Origin: an uncultured Methylococcaceae bacterium
GTDB lineage: Bacteria; Pseudomonadota; Gammaproteobacteria; Methylococcales; Methylomonadaceae
DNA length: 64,000 nucleotides
Assembly: GCA_903859415.1 (NCBI GenBank)
Contig: CAIOMN010000088.1
Location: 1-64,000 of the forward strand
Direction: 5' to 3'
Notes under the pieces: generated by a model
What the model was told of the DNA's origin: nothing
The model's database searches: none
Seen by the model: only the letters and a program-made list of their open reading frames with translations
Made by a program: the position numbers and the translations under genes
In this document: positions 1-8,846 of the stretch, in pieces
Layout of the letters: the number at the start of each line of letters is the position of its first letter
Numbering within the stretch: the first letter of the stretch is position 1

Positions 1-342
1 ATTTCTTAAATTTAAGAAACAGCTAAGCCGTTTATCTTTAAAGTCACTGGCCGTTTTTTAATGGCTACGGTAGCTTGTTGTTAATTTTTTATTGACATCA
101 AAAGTGTCAACTACTTTTAGGCCGCTATGAAGGATGCCCATTTATGTAAGCTAATTGGAAAACTGAATTAAGTTAAACATGCATAACAGTCATTTTAAAC
201 TTTATATTAGAAGAGGCTATTGGTATTTAGTCCGAAGTCAATCATTTATTGTAAAGTTCTTCTGGCCTTATGACAGAAACTCTCTATCCAGTGTAAAATA
301 ATGTAAAATATAAATGCACATTACGCCAAACTAATCAATATA
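1..342. other. intergenic region upstream of nagZ
   Basis: No credible gene is seen in this stretch. It begins with a perfect 18-bp AT-rich palindrome at 2-19, whose left arm is TTTCTTAAA. The rest is AT-rich with no clear promoter. A short duplication of GTAAAATA-like sequence lies about 50 bp before nagZ. What lies to the left of the window cannot be seen, so the palindrome may belong to the end of a preceding gene. Confidence 0.5.
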
Positions 343-1353
343 ATGACAACTCCCTATCCTCTTGGTCCAGTCATGCTGGATGTTGAAGGTCTGACCCTTA
401 CCCCGTGTGAACATGAGAAAATAAACCATCCGAACACAGGCGCTGTTATCCTGTTTTCTCGAAATTACCAATCCCCACAACAGGTAACTGAACTTACAAA
501 GCAAATACGTGCTGCACGTAATGGTCCTATTTTAATTGCTGTCGATCAAGAGGGTGGTCGCGTTCAACGCTTTCGTGAGGGCTTTACCCGCTTACCTCCC
601 GCATCTGCTTACGAAAATAGTCCAGAACTGGCTGAGGCCACCGGTTGGCTCATGGCGACCGAATTATTATCGGTAGGAGTTGATTTTAGTTTTGCACCGG
701 TACTGGATATTGATTGCGGAGTTAGCCAAATTATTGGCGACCGCTCATTTTCCAGAGACCCTGGATTAACCTCAAAACTAGCCAGTTTATTTAGAAAAGG
801 TATGAATACTGCAGGTATGGCTGCAACTGGCAAACACTTCCCTGGACACGGCGCAGTGGCCCAGGATTCCCATTTAACATTACCCATCGATAATCGACAT
901 TTAGAGGCTCTACGCGCAAAAGATTTTCTGCCATTCAAACAATTAATCGAAGAAGGCCTGGAAGGCATTATGCCAGCTCATGTTTTATATCCCAATATTG
1001 ACGCGAATCCAGCCGGATTTTCATCCTTCTGGATACAACAAATTTTACGCCAAGAATTAAAGTTTAATGGCACAGTGTTCAGTGATGACTTAAGCATGAT
1101 GGGTGCCGCTTTTGCTGGTGGTTATCCAGAACGCGCCCAATTAGCACAGCAAGCTGGCTGCGATATGTTGCTAGTCTGTAATAATCCGCTTGCTGCCGAA
1201 CAAGTACTTGAGTCATTACCCATTACCCAAGACTCGGTTAGAGAAAAACGAATGATGCGTATGCAAGGTAAGCTCCAATTAGGGTTAAATTATAAGGTAA
1301 TGGAAAAATGGCAACAAACATCATTGCTTATTAAGGAATTAAGCCAACAATGA
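343..1353 (+). CDS. nagZ: beta-N-acetylhexosaminidase NagZ
   Basis: This glycoside hydrolase family 3 enzyme acts in the cytoplasm. It removes N-acetylglucosamine from anhydro-muropeptides during peptidoglycan recycling. The 336-residue length is normal for the single-domain proteobacterial NagZ. Visible signatures are the KHFPGHG loop near residue 164 and FSDDLSM near 246-252; the first Asp of the latter is the family nucleophile. There is no signal peptide, which fits a cytosolic enzyme. The stop overlaps the start of the following phosphoribosyltransferase gene by 4 bp, so the two are translationally coupled. The same nagZ/purine-salvage order is known from other gammaproteobacteria such as Pseudomonas. 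Confidence 0.95.
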   Translation: MTTPYPLGPVMLDVEGLTLTPCEHEKINHPNTGAVILFSRNYQSPQQVTELTKQIRAARNGPILIAVDQEGGRVQRFREGFTRLPPASAYENSPELAEATGWLMATELLSVGVDFSFAPVLDIDCGVSQIIGDRSFSRDPGLTSKLASLFRKGMNTAGMAATGKHFPGHGAVAQDSHLTLPIDNRHLEALRAKDFLPFKQLIEEGLEGIMPAHVLYPNIDANPAGFSSFWIQQILRQELKFNGTVFSDDLSMMGAAFAGGYPERAQLAQQAGCDMLLVCNNPLAAEQVLESLPITQDSVREKRMMRMQGKLQLGLNYKVMEKWQQTSLLIKELSQQ

Positions 1354-1901
1354 TTGATAAAATCAAAACTGTTCAGGAAACAGCAGAGTTAATTTACAGT
1401 GCGCAAGAAGTTGAAACAGCAATAGCCAAAATGGCTGCACAAATAAACACCTTATTAGCACAAACCAATCCACACGTGCTTTGTGTTATGAATGGGGGTA
1501 TTATAATCTCAGGTCAGTTAATTACTCACCTTTCTATGCCGTTAACTATTGAAGCCATCAATGCCAGTCGCTATCAAAATAAGACTTCTGGTGGCGCAAT
1601 CGAATGGTTATTGAAACCAGTGATGTCACTAAAAGAGAGAACAGTACTCATTATTGACGATATCTTGGATGAAGGCTTTACTCTTGAGGAGATTAAAAAA
1701 TACTGCGTTGAACAAGGTGCATCAGCCGTTTATAGTGCAGTACTACTCAACAAGAACTTAGGGTATACCAAACCAGTTTCGGCCGATTTTATAGGCTTGG
1801 AGGTAGAAAATCGTTATATATTTGGGTATGGTATGGATTATAAAGGTTATCTACGTAATGCCCCAGGCATCTATGCTTGCAATAAAAAGGAAATAGATTA
1901 A
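1350..1901 (+). CDS. hypoxanthine-guanine phosphoribosyltransferase
   Basis: A type I phosphoribosyltransferase of 183 residues. It should convert hypoxanthine and/or guanine plus PRPP into the nucleotide. The PRPP-binding signature VLIIDDILDEG is seen near residues 99-109, preceded by a conserved VMNGG segment near 48. It overlaps nagZ upstream by 4 bp and the phosphorylase downstream by 1 bp, so the three genes form one tight operon. The pairing makes sense: the next enzyme can release hypoxanthine from methylthioinosine, and this enzyme would recapture it. Substrate preference cannot be read from sequence alone. Confidence 0.88.
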   Translation: MIDKIKTVQETAELIYSAQEVETAIAKMAAQINTLLAQTNPHVLCVMNGGIIISGQLITHLSMPLTIEAINASRYQNKTSGGAIEWLLKPVMSLKERTVLIIDDILDEGFTLEEIKKYCVEQGASAVYSAVLLNKNLGYTKPVSADFIGLEVENRYIFGYGMDYKGYLRNAPGIYACNKKEID

Positions 1902-2656
1902 TGACCCAATTAGCTATTATTGGTGGTACAGGCTTAACCCAACTCAATGAGTTGAACATTATTAAACGGCATAAAATCAATACGCCTTATGGTTCACCCT
2001 CTGCAGATTTTATTGTCGGTGAACTCAACCAAATCGAGATTATTTTTCTTGCCAGGCACGGTAATCCGCATAAAGTACCTCCACATAAGATTAATTATCG
2101 CGCCAACCTTTGGGGACTTAAACAGTTAGGGGTAGATCAAATTATTGCAGTGGCGGCTGTCGGCGGCATTTCCCCATCAATGGTACCCGCACACATTGCT
2201 ATTCCAGAGCAGATAATAGATTACAGTTATGGTCGTCTGCATACTTTTTTTGAAGATAATGACTACCCGGTAACTCATATAGACTTCACTTATCCCTATA
2301 GTCAGAAGCTTCGGAGCCAATTAATTAACGCCGCTACGGAAATAGGCTTACCGATCACACCCTTTGGCACCTATGGTTGTACCCAAGGACCTCGTTTGGA
2401 AACAGCGGCAGAAATTAAACGCATGGAAAACGATGGTTGTGATGTAGTGGGAATGACTGGTATGCCTGAAGCTGCACTAGCCAAAGAGTTAAAAATAGAT
2501 TACGCTGCAGTCTCTGTCGTCGCTAATTGGGCCGCTGGTAAAACCGAAGGTGAAATTACTATGGTAGACATTGAACATAACCTGGAGGCGGGTATGGCAA
2601 ATGTTACCCTCTTACTCAAAAAATTTATCTCACTACATCACTCAAGTGTCAATTAA
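1901..2656 (+). CDS. mtnP: S-methyl-5'-thioinosine (or thioadenosine) phosphorylase
   Basis: A purine nucleoside phosphorylase of the MTAP family, 251 residues. Signatures are the N-terminal GGTGL phosphate loop (residues 8-12), the RHG...VPPHKINYRAN block near 51-68, and GMTGMPEA near 184-191. The family cleaves 5'-methylthio-nucleosides to the base and methylthioribose-1-phosphate. The neighbourhood (nagZ, hypoxanthine phosphoribosyltransferase) and the MTGMPE variant, where classical MTAPs have MTTVPE or MTTNPE, match the Pseudomonas methylthioinosine phosphorylase. I therefore favour the inosine form, by inference. It is the last gene of the three-gene operon, and hoxF follows after 83 bp. 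Confidence 0.85.
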   Translation: MTQLAIIGGTGLTQLNELNIIKRHKINTPYGSPSADFIVGELNQIEIIFLARHGNPHKVPPHKINYRANLWGLKQLGVDQIIAVAAVGGISPSMVPAHIAIPEQIIDYSYGRLHTFFEDNDYPVTHIDFTYPYSQKLRSQLINAATEIGLPITPFGTYGCTQGPRLETAAEIKRMENDGCDVVGMTGMPEAALAKELKIDYAAVSVVANWAAGKTEGEITMVDIEHNLEAGMANVTLLLKKFISLHHSSVN

Positions 2657-2719
2657 TTGATACGTGTCAGCAACGTGTCATAAGCATCCATTACAATCAC
2701 ACCAGAAAGTTTTCATAAA
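2644..2719 (+). promoter_or_regulatory. direct repeats before the hox operon, possible activator site
   Basis: Two exact copies of ACGTGTCA lie at 2662-2669 and 2673-2680, 11 bp apart (one helical turn). A third near-copy, AAGTGTCA, lies at 2644-2651 inside the end of the preceding gene. A weak sigma-70-like pair, TTACAA at 2691-2696 and CATAAA at 2714-2719 with 17 bp between, follows directly. The layout looks like a regulator site upstream of a hoxF promoter. The binding protein is unknown and the promoter call is weak. Confidence 0.35.
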
Positions 2720-2739
2720 GATCAGACGAAGGAAGTAAA

Positions 2740-4518
2740 ATGACCGCATTTATTCAAGATCTCGTAGAAAAAAACCATTATCAGCACACGCATTTATTGC
2801 ATATTCTTAGAGCCGTACAAGCTCATTATCATTACATTCCCAAAGATGCCATAGAACAAATAGCCCGTTTATTAGCTATTTCTCGCACACAGATTATGGG
2901 TGTCATTGAGTTCTATAGCTTTTTTCATCTGTCGCCACGCGGACACTATGAGATTTTAATCAGTGATTCCATTACTGATCATTTGCTAGGGAAGCATGAA
3001 CTCGCCGCTTATCTGGAAGAGAAATTAAACGTAAAGCTCGGTGAAGTGCGTGCAGATGGCCTAGTGAGTTTAGATAATACCTCTTGTACAGGACTATGTG
3101 ACCAAGGCCCCGCTGGCTTAGTGAATGGCTATGCCCTATCCCGTTTAGACAAAGCCAAAGTTGATCAAATAACTGATTTAATAAATCAACAAACGCCCCT
3201 AGAAGGCTGGCCTCAAGCACTATTTCAGGTTGATGATAATTTAATCAGGTCAGACTTATTATTAAGCGCCCCTATTCCCGCCGGTGCTGCCCTACAATCT
3301 GCTTTTAACAGAGGTTTAAAAGAAACCTTAAATGAGCTTGATATCTCTGGTTTACGTGGCCGTGGTGGCGCAGGCTTTAAAACAGCGACCAAATGGAAAT
3401 TCTGCTCTGAAGAACTCAATGATGAACACATTGTGGTTTGTAATGCCGACGAAGGAGAACCGGGGACTTTTAAAGACCGGGTCTTATTAAACTCTTACGC
3501 TCATCAAGTGTTTGAGGGGATGACCTTATGCGCCGCTTTAATTGGTGCCCAACAAGGCTTCTTATATTTACGCGGTGAATATTTACATCTTTATGACAAG
3601 TTAGAAGCTATTCTCGCTGAACGCCGTCAAGCCGGTCTATTAGGACAGAACATCGTTAATGCTGACTTTAATTTTGATATTGAAATCTGTCTGGGTGCAG
3701 GTGCTTATATCTGTGGCGAGGAGTCGGCTTTAATTGAATCATTGGAAGGTAAAATGGGCATTCCGCGTAACCGCCCCCCTTACCCCGTGACTCATGGATA
3801 CTTGGGTAAACCCACAGTTGTTAATAACGTTGAAACCTTTTTGGCTGCCGCTAGTATTGCTGTGAATGGCGGTAACTGGTTTGCTAACATTGGCACCGAC
3901 AAATCGAAAGGCACTAAAATCTTAAGTATCTGCGGAGACTGTGCCCAACCCGGTATTTATGAGTATCCTTTTGGTACTGATATTCAGACGATTTTAGATG
4001 ATTGTGGTGCCAGTGATGTGTTAGGTGTTCAAATAGGTGGCCCTTCAGGCACCTTTATTTCAAACAAAGAATTTTCAAGACTATTAGCCTTTGAAGATTT
4101 AGCGACTGGCGGTTCGTTTATTGTCTTTAATCAGCAACGCAATATTTTAGATGTTGTTAATAACTTTACGCACTTCTTTGCCCATGAAAGCTGTGGCTTT
4201 TGTACGCCTTGCCGCGTAGGTACGTCCTTATTAAAGAATCAACTCGATAAAATCGTTGACGGTCATGGTTCTGCGGGCGATGTTGTGGCTTTGGAAGAAC
4301 TCTGTCAAATCGTCAAAAAACAAAGTCATTGTGGCTTGGGACAAACCGCTGCTAATCCTATATTAACCACCCTGGAACGTTACCCAGAGCTTTATCAGGC
4401 CCAGTTAAAGAAGATCAGTTATGAACCAGGCTTTGATTTAGATGGTGCGCTAGAAACAGCCAGACGCTTAGCAAAGCGTGACGATGCCGGTGCGCACTTA
4501 GCGCAAGTTGAGGAATAA
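2740..4518 (+). CDS. hoxF: NAD-reducing hydrogenase diaphorase subunit HoxF
   Basis: The FMN- and NAD-binding subunit of the soluble bidirectional NiFe hydrogenase, 592 residues, close to the ~600 of the Ralstonia protein. Residues 1-160 are NuoE-like. Only the second Cys pair of the NuoE cluster is visible (C116 and C120 in SCTGLC). The rest is NuoF-like, with LRGRGGAGF and CNADEGEPGTFKDR for FMN/NAD binding, ICGEESALIE, and the 4Fe-4S ligands in SCGFCTPCR near 484-492 plus CGLG near 530. A GAAGGA ribosome site lies before the ATG. It is the first gene of hoxFUYHW, and hoxU follows 2 bp after the stop. No separate hoxE is present, as in the Ralstonia-type enzyme. Confidence 0.96.
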   Translation: MTAFIQDLVEKNHYQHTHLLHILRAVQAHYHYIPKDAIEQIARLLAISRTQIMGVIEFYSFFHLSPRGHYEILISDSITDHLLGKHELAAYLEEKLNVKLGEVRADGLVSLDNTSCTGLCDQGPAGLVNGYALSRLDKAKVDQITDLINQQTPLEGWPQALFQVDDNLIRSDLLLSAPIPAGAALQSAFNRGLKETLNELDISGLRGRGGAGFKTATKWKFCSEELNDEHIVVCNADEGEPGTFKDRVLLNSYAHQVFEGMTLCAALIGAQQGFLYLRGEYLHLYDKLEAILAERRQAGLLGQNIVNADFNFDIEICLGAGAYICGEESALIESLEGKMGIPRNRPPYPVTHGYLGKPTVVNNVETFLAAASIAVNGGNWFANIGTDKSKGTKILSICGDCAQPGIYEYPFGTDIQTILDDCGASDVLGVQIGGPSGTFISNKEFSRLLAFEDLATGGSFIVFNQQRNILDVVNNFTHFFAHESCGFCTPCRVGTSLLKNQLDKIVDGHGSAGDVVALEELCQIVKKQSHCGLGQTAANPILTTLERYPELYQAQLKKISYEPGFDLDGALETARRLAKRDDAGAHLAQVEE

Positions 4519-4520
4519 TT

Positions 4521-5240
4521 ATGAGTAAAACAATCACGATTGATGGCCAAGTCATTCCTTTTGAAGAAGGACAAACCATCATGGAAGCCGCAACAGAAGC
4601 GGGTGTTTATATCCCGCATTTATGTCACCATCCAGAATATACACCGCACGGCAGTTGTAAACTCTGTAACGTTAATGTCAATGGGCGGACCTGTTCTGCA
4701 TGTACTTTTCCAGCGATGGAAGGTCAGCAGATCCTTAATGACGCTAAAGACATTAATGAGGAGCGTAAAAAAATAACCCAAATGTTATTCGTTGAAGGCA
4801 ATCACTTCTGCCCTTCCTGTGAAAAAACAGGTAACTGCCAGTTACAAGCCGTGGCCTATCATTTGAATATGCTGGATGATCATTTCCCCCTGTTTTACCC
4901 ACACCGTGAAATGGATGCCTCTCATGCAAAGGTGCTAATTGATCATAACCGTTGTATCTTTTGTACGTTATGCGTGAGAGCCAGTCAACAAAAAGACGGT
5001 AAAGATGTCTTTGCCATCAGTGGACGCGGCATTAACAAACATTTAATTATTAATGCTGAAAGTGGCTTATTAAAAGACTCGGAACTTGAAGCAACTGATC
5101 AGGCCGCACACATTTGTCCGACTGGGGCTATTCTTATCAAACATACAGCTTATCAAGTGCCGATTGGAGAACGTATCTATGATCATACTCAAATCGATCA
5201 AGTCTCGCTAAACTCGGAGAATCTTCAGCATGACAACTAA
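4521..5240 (+). CDS. hoxU: NAD-reducing hydrogenase electron-transfer subunit HoxU
   Basis: The iron-sulfur subunit that links the hydrogenase to the HoxF diaphorase, homologous to the N-terminus of NuoG; 239 residues. A plant-type 2Fe-2S domain lies at the N-terminus (C35, C46, C49 and C58/C61). A His-Cys3 4Fe-4S motif follows near 95-106 (HFCPSCEKTGNC). Ferredoxin-like ligands lie near 142-148 (CIFCTLC), with a further ICPTGA motif near 198. A GAGGA ribosome site sits at the end of hoxF. Its last 11 bases overlap the start of hoxY, indicating coupled translation. Confidence 0.95.
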   Translation: MSKTITIDGQVIPFEEGQTIMEAATEAGVYIPHLCHHPEYTPHGSCKLCNVNVNGRTCSACTFPAMEGQQILNDAKDINEERKKITQMLFVEGNHFCPSCEKTGNCQLQAVAYHLNMLDDHFPLFYPHREMDASHAKVLIDHNRCIFCTLCVRASQQKDGKDVFAISGRGINKHLIINAESGLLKDSELEATDQAAHICPTGAILIKHTAYQVPIGERIYDHTQIDQVSLNSENLQHDN

Positions 5241-5769
5241 AATTAGAGTCGCTACCACATCACTTGCTGGCTGCTTCGGCTGCCACATGTCATTTCTTGA
5301 TATTGATGAACGTATGTTGCAATTAGTCGAAGTGGTTGAATTTGATCGCTCACCGATAACCGATATTGAGCATTGCACAAACTGTGATATTGGCTTGATT
5401 GAAGGGGGCGTTTGTAATTCTGAAAATGTGCATGTATTACGGGAGTTTAGAAAGAACTGCAAAATTCTTGTCGCTGTCGGAGCGTGTGCCATTAATGGTG
5501 GCTTACCGGCCATGCGAAACTTTATTCCATTGGAAGAATGCCTCAACGAAGCTTATATCAATGGCATTGGCGTGGAGAATGCGCAAATTCCCAGTGATCC
5601 TGAACTGCCTTTACTGTTGGATAAAGTACGCCCGATTCATGAAGTCGTAAAAATCGACTATTTCTTACCCGGTTGTCCGCCTTCGGCAGACGTGTTCTGG
5701 AAGTTCCTAACTGATTTGATTGAGGGGCGTGAACCTTCTTTGTCCTATGAATTAGTTCATTATGACTAA
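5230..5769 (+). CDS. hoxY: NAD-reducing hydrogenase small subunit HoxY
   Basis: The small subunit of the NiFe hydrogenase module, 179 residues. It carries the single proximal 4Fe-4S cluster. Ligand motifs are LAGCFGCHMSFLD (C15, C18), GACAINGG near 86-93 and PGCPPSA near 148-154. There is no Tat signal, which agrees with a cytoplasmic group 3d enzyme. It overlaps hoxU by 11 bp and is followed after 77 bp by hoxH. That gap is the longest in the operon and holds only a short open frame with no ribosome site. Confidence 0.95.
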   Translation: MTTKIRVATTSLAGCFGCHMSFLDIDERMLQLVEVVEFDRSPITDIEHCTNCDIGLIEGGVCNSENVHVLREFRKNCKILVAVGACAINGGLPAMRNFIPLEECLNEAYINGIGVENAQIPSDPELPLLLDKVRPIHEVVKIDYFLPGCPPSADVFWKFLTDLIEGREPSLSYELVHYD

Positions 5770-5846
5770 ATCATAATAATGATGAATAAAGAACTACGAT
5801 ACAAGCTGGACATGCCTGTTGTGCAAACTAACTTTAGAGAAATATC

Positions 5847-7349
5847 ATGTACGAACATTTAGAAACAGCCAAAAACCAAACTAATTTAAAACGCATCGTT
5901 GTTGATCCTGTCTCCCGCGTGGAAGGACACGGTAAAGTCACTTTATTATTGGATGCAGAAAACAAAGTCCAACAGGCACGCTTGCATATTGTGGAGTTTC
6001 GTGGCTTTGAGCGTTTTATTCAAGGCCGTCCTTATTGGGAACTTCCGGTATTGGTGCAACGTCTGTGCGGCATTTGCCCTGTCAGTCATCATCTAGCCGC
6101 TGCCAAAGCCATTGATCAATTAGTTGGTGTTGACCCCGTAAACTTACCGGTTGCCGCAGAGAAGCTAAGACGATTGCTGCATTTTGGACAAGTCTTTCAG
6201 TCTCATGCCTTACATTTCTTCCATTTATCCAGCCCTGATTTATTATTTGGCTTTGAAAGTGAAATCAGTAAACGCTCTGTCATTGCGGTCTTGGGCGCCT
6301 ATCCCGATCTTGGGGTTCAAGGCGTTATGATGCGTAAATACGGTCAAGAAGTGATTCGGATGATTTCAGGTAAGCGGGTTCACGGCACAGGTGCAATTGC
6401 TGGGGGTATGAATAAATCATTGACCATAGCCGAGCGCGATTATTTATTGAAAGACATTGATCAAATGATTGATTGGTCTGTAGCCTCAGTTGAACTCATC
6501 AAGAAAGTGCATTGCTCTAACCTGCCCTATTACGATGATTTTGGCACTATACGCTCCAACTATTTAGGCTTAACCAAACCTAATGGCGCTCTGGAACTCT
6601 ATCACGGTGGCCTACGCGCTAAAAACGATAAGGGTGAAACCATTATCGATCATGTCGATTATTGTCATTACAACGATTATATCCATGAAGAAGTCCGCTC
6701 TTGGACGTATATGAAATTCCCCTATCTCTTATCTATAGGTAAAGAGAATGGCTGGTATCGTGTCGGCCCTTTGGCTAGAGTGAATAACTGTGACTTCATT
6801 GACACACCGTTAGCTGAAGCCGCGCGTGTTGAATTTAAAGCTCATAGTGGTGAGGCGATGGTGCATAGCACCTTAGCATTCCACTGGGCACGTTTAATTG
6901 AAACATTACATTGCGCAGAAAGCATTAAATCGCTATTAAACGATCCTGATATTTTAAGTCATGATTTAGTCGCACAGGGTGAAAAGCGTTATGAAGGGGT
7001 GGGTGTTGTTGAAGCGCCTAGAGGCACCTTGTTCCACCATTATCAAGTTGATGAAAACGACATTGTTACCAAAGCTAATTTAATCGTTTCAACCACCAGT
7101 AACAATATGGCGATGAATGAATCTGTTCGTCAAGTGGCCGCTGAATATTTATCGGGACAAGAATTGACAGAGCCTTTGTTAAACAATCTGGAAGTGGCTA
7201 TTCGTGCCTATGATCCCTGCTTGTCCTGTGCAACTCATGCCATGGGAAAAATGCCCTTGCAACTTGAATTGATTAATGCCGAAGGTCAATTAATCGATAA
7301 ACTGGTTAAGCACAGTAACGGTGACATAGAACGCAATATCCATGATTAA
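5847..7349 (+). CDS. hoxH: NAD-reducing hydrogenase large subunit HoxH
   Basis: The catalytic subunit binding the NiFe(CN)2CO centre, 500 residues. The N-terminal RVEGHG signature is followed by the first ligand pair in RLCGICPVSHH (C74, C77). The second pair is in DPCLSCATH at 456-464. After that His comes a 36-residue tail, the removable extension cut by the maturation protease after nickel insertion. All four cysteine ligands are present, so the enzyme looks functional. The gene for the dedicated protease, hoxW, overlaps the 3' end by 8 bp. The group 3d assignment rests on the gene order and the HoxF/HoxU partners. Confidence 0.96.
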   Translation: MYEHLETAKNQTNLKRIVVDPVSRVEGHGKVTLLLDAENKVQQARLHIVEFRGFERFIQGRPYWELPVLVQRLCGICPVSHHLAAAKAIDQLVGVDPVNLPVAAEKLRRLLHFGQVFQSHALHFFHLSSPDLLFGFESEISKRSVIAVLGAYPDLGVQGVMMRKYGQEVIRMISGKRVHGTGAIAGGMNKSLTIAERDYLLKDIDQMIDWSVASVELIKKVHCSNLPYYDDFGTIRSNYLGLTKPNGALELYHGGLRAKNDKGETIIDHVDYCHYNDYIHEEVRSWTYMKFPYLLSIGKENGWYRVGPLARVNNCDFIDTPLAEAARVEFKAHSGEAMVHSTLAFHWARLIETLHCAESIKSLLNDPDILSHDLVAQGEKRYEGVGVVEAPRGTLFHHYQVDENDIVTKANLIVSTTSNNMAMNESVRQVAAEYLSGQELTEPLLNNLEVAIRAYDPCLSCATHAMGKMPLQLELINAEGQLIDKLVKHSNGDIERNIHD

Positions 7350-7821
7350 ACCGGTTCTTGTATTCGGCTATGGTAATTTAAGCCGGGGTGATGATGCACT
7401 GGGGCCGTTAGTATTAGAATACATCGAAAGCCATTGCAACCTGGAAGTCATTGAAATTCTGAGTGACTTTCAATTGCAGGTTGAACATGCCTTGGATCTT
7501 AAAAACAGAGCCTTGGTTTTGTTTGTCGATGCGTCTGTTGCCTGTGTTGATGCTTATGACTTTTATCGGCTTAAACCGGACAGAGACAAGAGTTACACCA
7601 CTCATGCCATGAGTCCGGCGGCGGTCTTGTCTGTTTATCAAGCGATTAATAAACAGACACCGCCACCGTGCTTTTTACTCAGCATCCGAGCTGAACAAAT
7701 GGAATTAGGCGAAGGTCTCAGTGAGCAGGCTAAAGCCCACTTGCATCAAGCCTGCTTATTTGCAGAGCAATTGCTTAAATTACCTAAGCTTGAAAATTGG
7801 CTATTACTGACTAATGGATAA
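7342..7821 (+). CDS. hoxW: hydrogenase maturation protease HoxW
   Basis: A peptidase of the HycI/HupD (M52) family, 159 residues. It opens with the family signature GYGNLSRGDDALGP. The first Asp/Glu position of the nickel-sensing site is at about residue 17, and the VDA segment near 54 carries another conserved acidic residue. It should trim the 36-residue C-terminal extension of HoxH. It overlaps hoxH by 8 bp and ends the operon. Its 3' end overlaps a convergent small gene by 11 bp, so no separate terminator fits between them. Confidence 0.92.
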   Translation: MIKPVLVFGYGNLSRGDDALGPLVLEYIESHCNLEVIEILSDFQLQVEHALDLKNRALVLFVDASVACVDAYDFYRLKPDRDKSYTTHAMSPAAVLSVYQAINKQTPPPCFLLSIRAEQMELGEGLSEQAKAHLHQACLFAEQLLKLPKLENWLLLTNG

Positions 7822-8053
7822 ACCATAGCCCCACCAAGGGCGCGAGATTAAGAAAATAAATCCCAATCTTGTAAATCATCATGCCTGTATAGTGCAGGGT
7901 ATCAAATTGAGAGGCTGTAATTTGAAACCAACGTGTATGCAGGCCATAGAGCCAATCATGCTTAAAGGTGAAAACCAAAAACCATAAAGTGACCACCGCA
8001 ATATTAAAAGCCAGGTTATAGAGTAAAAACGTTTTTAGCACGTCTGTTGTCAT
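7811..8053 (-). CDS. small two-helix membrane protein, DUF6868-like
   Basis: An 80-residue protein with two hydrophobic segments (about 8-29 and 57-78). Between them is a polar stretch reading KHDWLYGLHTRWF, then a conserved-looking FDTLHYTGM motif. The pattern fits my memory of DUF6868, small inner-membrane proteins of unknown function in proteobacteria. The gene is convergent with hoxW and overlaps it by 11 bp. Nothing ties it functionally to the hydrogenase. Confidence 0.7.
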   Translation of the reverse strand: MTTDVLKTFLLYNLAFNIAVVTLWFLVFTFKHDWLYGLHTRWFQITASQFDTLHYTGMMIYKIGIYFLNLAPLVGLWFIH

Positions 8054-8246
8054 TATTGTTTGGCTCCAGCATTATAAGCGTTGAGTACTTTGTGCTAATC
8101 TTCGAGATAAACACTCTCAGTATCAAATCACCGAATATTTTATATCATAAAAACCAATAGTTCCAACGATAACGATAGATGCCATTTTAGGAAACCAGGA
8201 ATCCCCCTTCCTTCAGGAAGCAGAGAATATCAATGGTCCATATATA

Positions 8247-8846
8247 TCAGTATGGGAGCCAGAATCGGTAAATCCAGGCCAGACTTTCAATGACCTCTTG
8301 CGCAAGCGCTTCGTTTTGTTCGGGTGTTTCAGTAAGCGCTTCTTCCTCTAAAGTGACATCGTCAGAACCCAGCAGATAGATAGGCCGCAATACATTCTGA
8401 CCATTTGGATCATCAAAAAAAGGCTGCCAATCATTTCGGCACAGTTCTATGCCCTGCAAAAAACCATGCGTCCACATAATGGCATCGGTGTACTCACGCG
8501 TATCATCGGGATAAGTTGAAATCACAAAAATCGGGGCAATATCATCAGGATCATCATTAAACTCCGTGACAATGCCATTCATCAGTCTAACGATTAGCTC
8601 AATGATATGCTCCGCTTCTTCAGGTGAATCAAAGTCTGGAGCATCATCAAATCCCCAAATACCGGGAAACCATTGATCAAAATTCAGCCGGGTTGGCCCG
8701 ATGACAATAGCCGTTAAATACCCATCCAGTTCATCAATCGACATAGTTTCGAATGACATAGCCCCTGACATAAGAAACCCATCAAGCTCTTCTATCTCCT
8801 CTTCTGACAAGGGTAATAATAGGTTGGTATCAGCAGGACTATTCAT
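8247..8846 (-). CDS. UPF0149/YecA family protein
   Basis: A 199-residue acidic protein matching the UPF0149 (YecA/YgfB) family. It has the N-terminal pattern EEIEELDGFLMS...MSIDELDGYLTAIVIGP, followed by FDQWFPGIWG and a C-terminal half rich in Asp and Glu. It lacks the SEC-C zinc tail found on longer YecA proteins. The biochemical role is unknown. It stands alone: no neighbour on the same strand is close enough for an operon. Confidence 0.85.
   Translation of the reverse strand: MNSPADTNLLLPLSEEEIEELDGFLMSGAMSFETMSIDELDGYLTAIVIGPTRLNFDQWFPGIWGFDDAPDFDSPEEAEHIIELIVRLMNGIVTEFNDDPDDIAPIFVISTYPDDTREYTDAIMWTHGFLQGIELCRNDWQPFFDDPNGQNVLRPIYLLGSDDVTLEEEALTETPEQNEALAQEVIESLAWIYRFWLPY

Noticed and set aside
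2-19. 18-bp palindrome at the window edge as an operator or attachment site
   Set aside because: Purely AT-rich apart from one G/C pair and the left context is missing; could equally be part of a terminator.
5779-5862. 27-codon frame between hoxY and hoxH as a possible hoxI
   Set aside because: Far shorter than HoxI, no ribosome site, and it overlaps the hoxH start.
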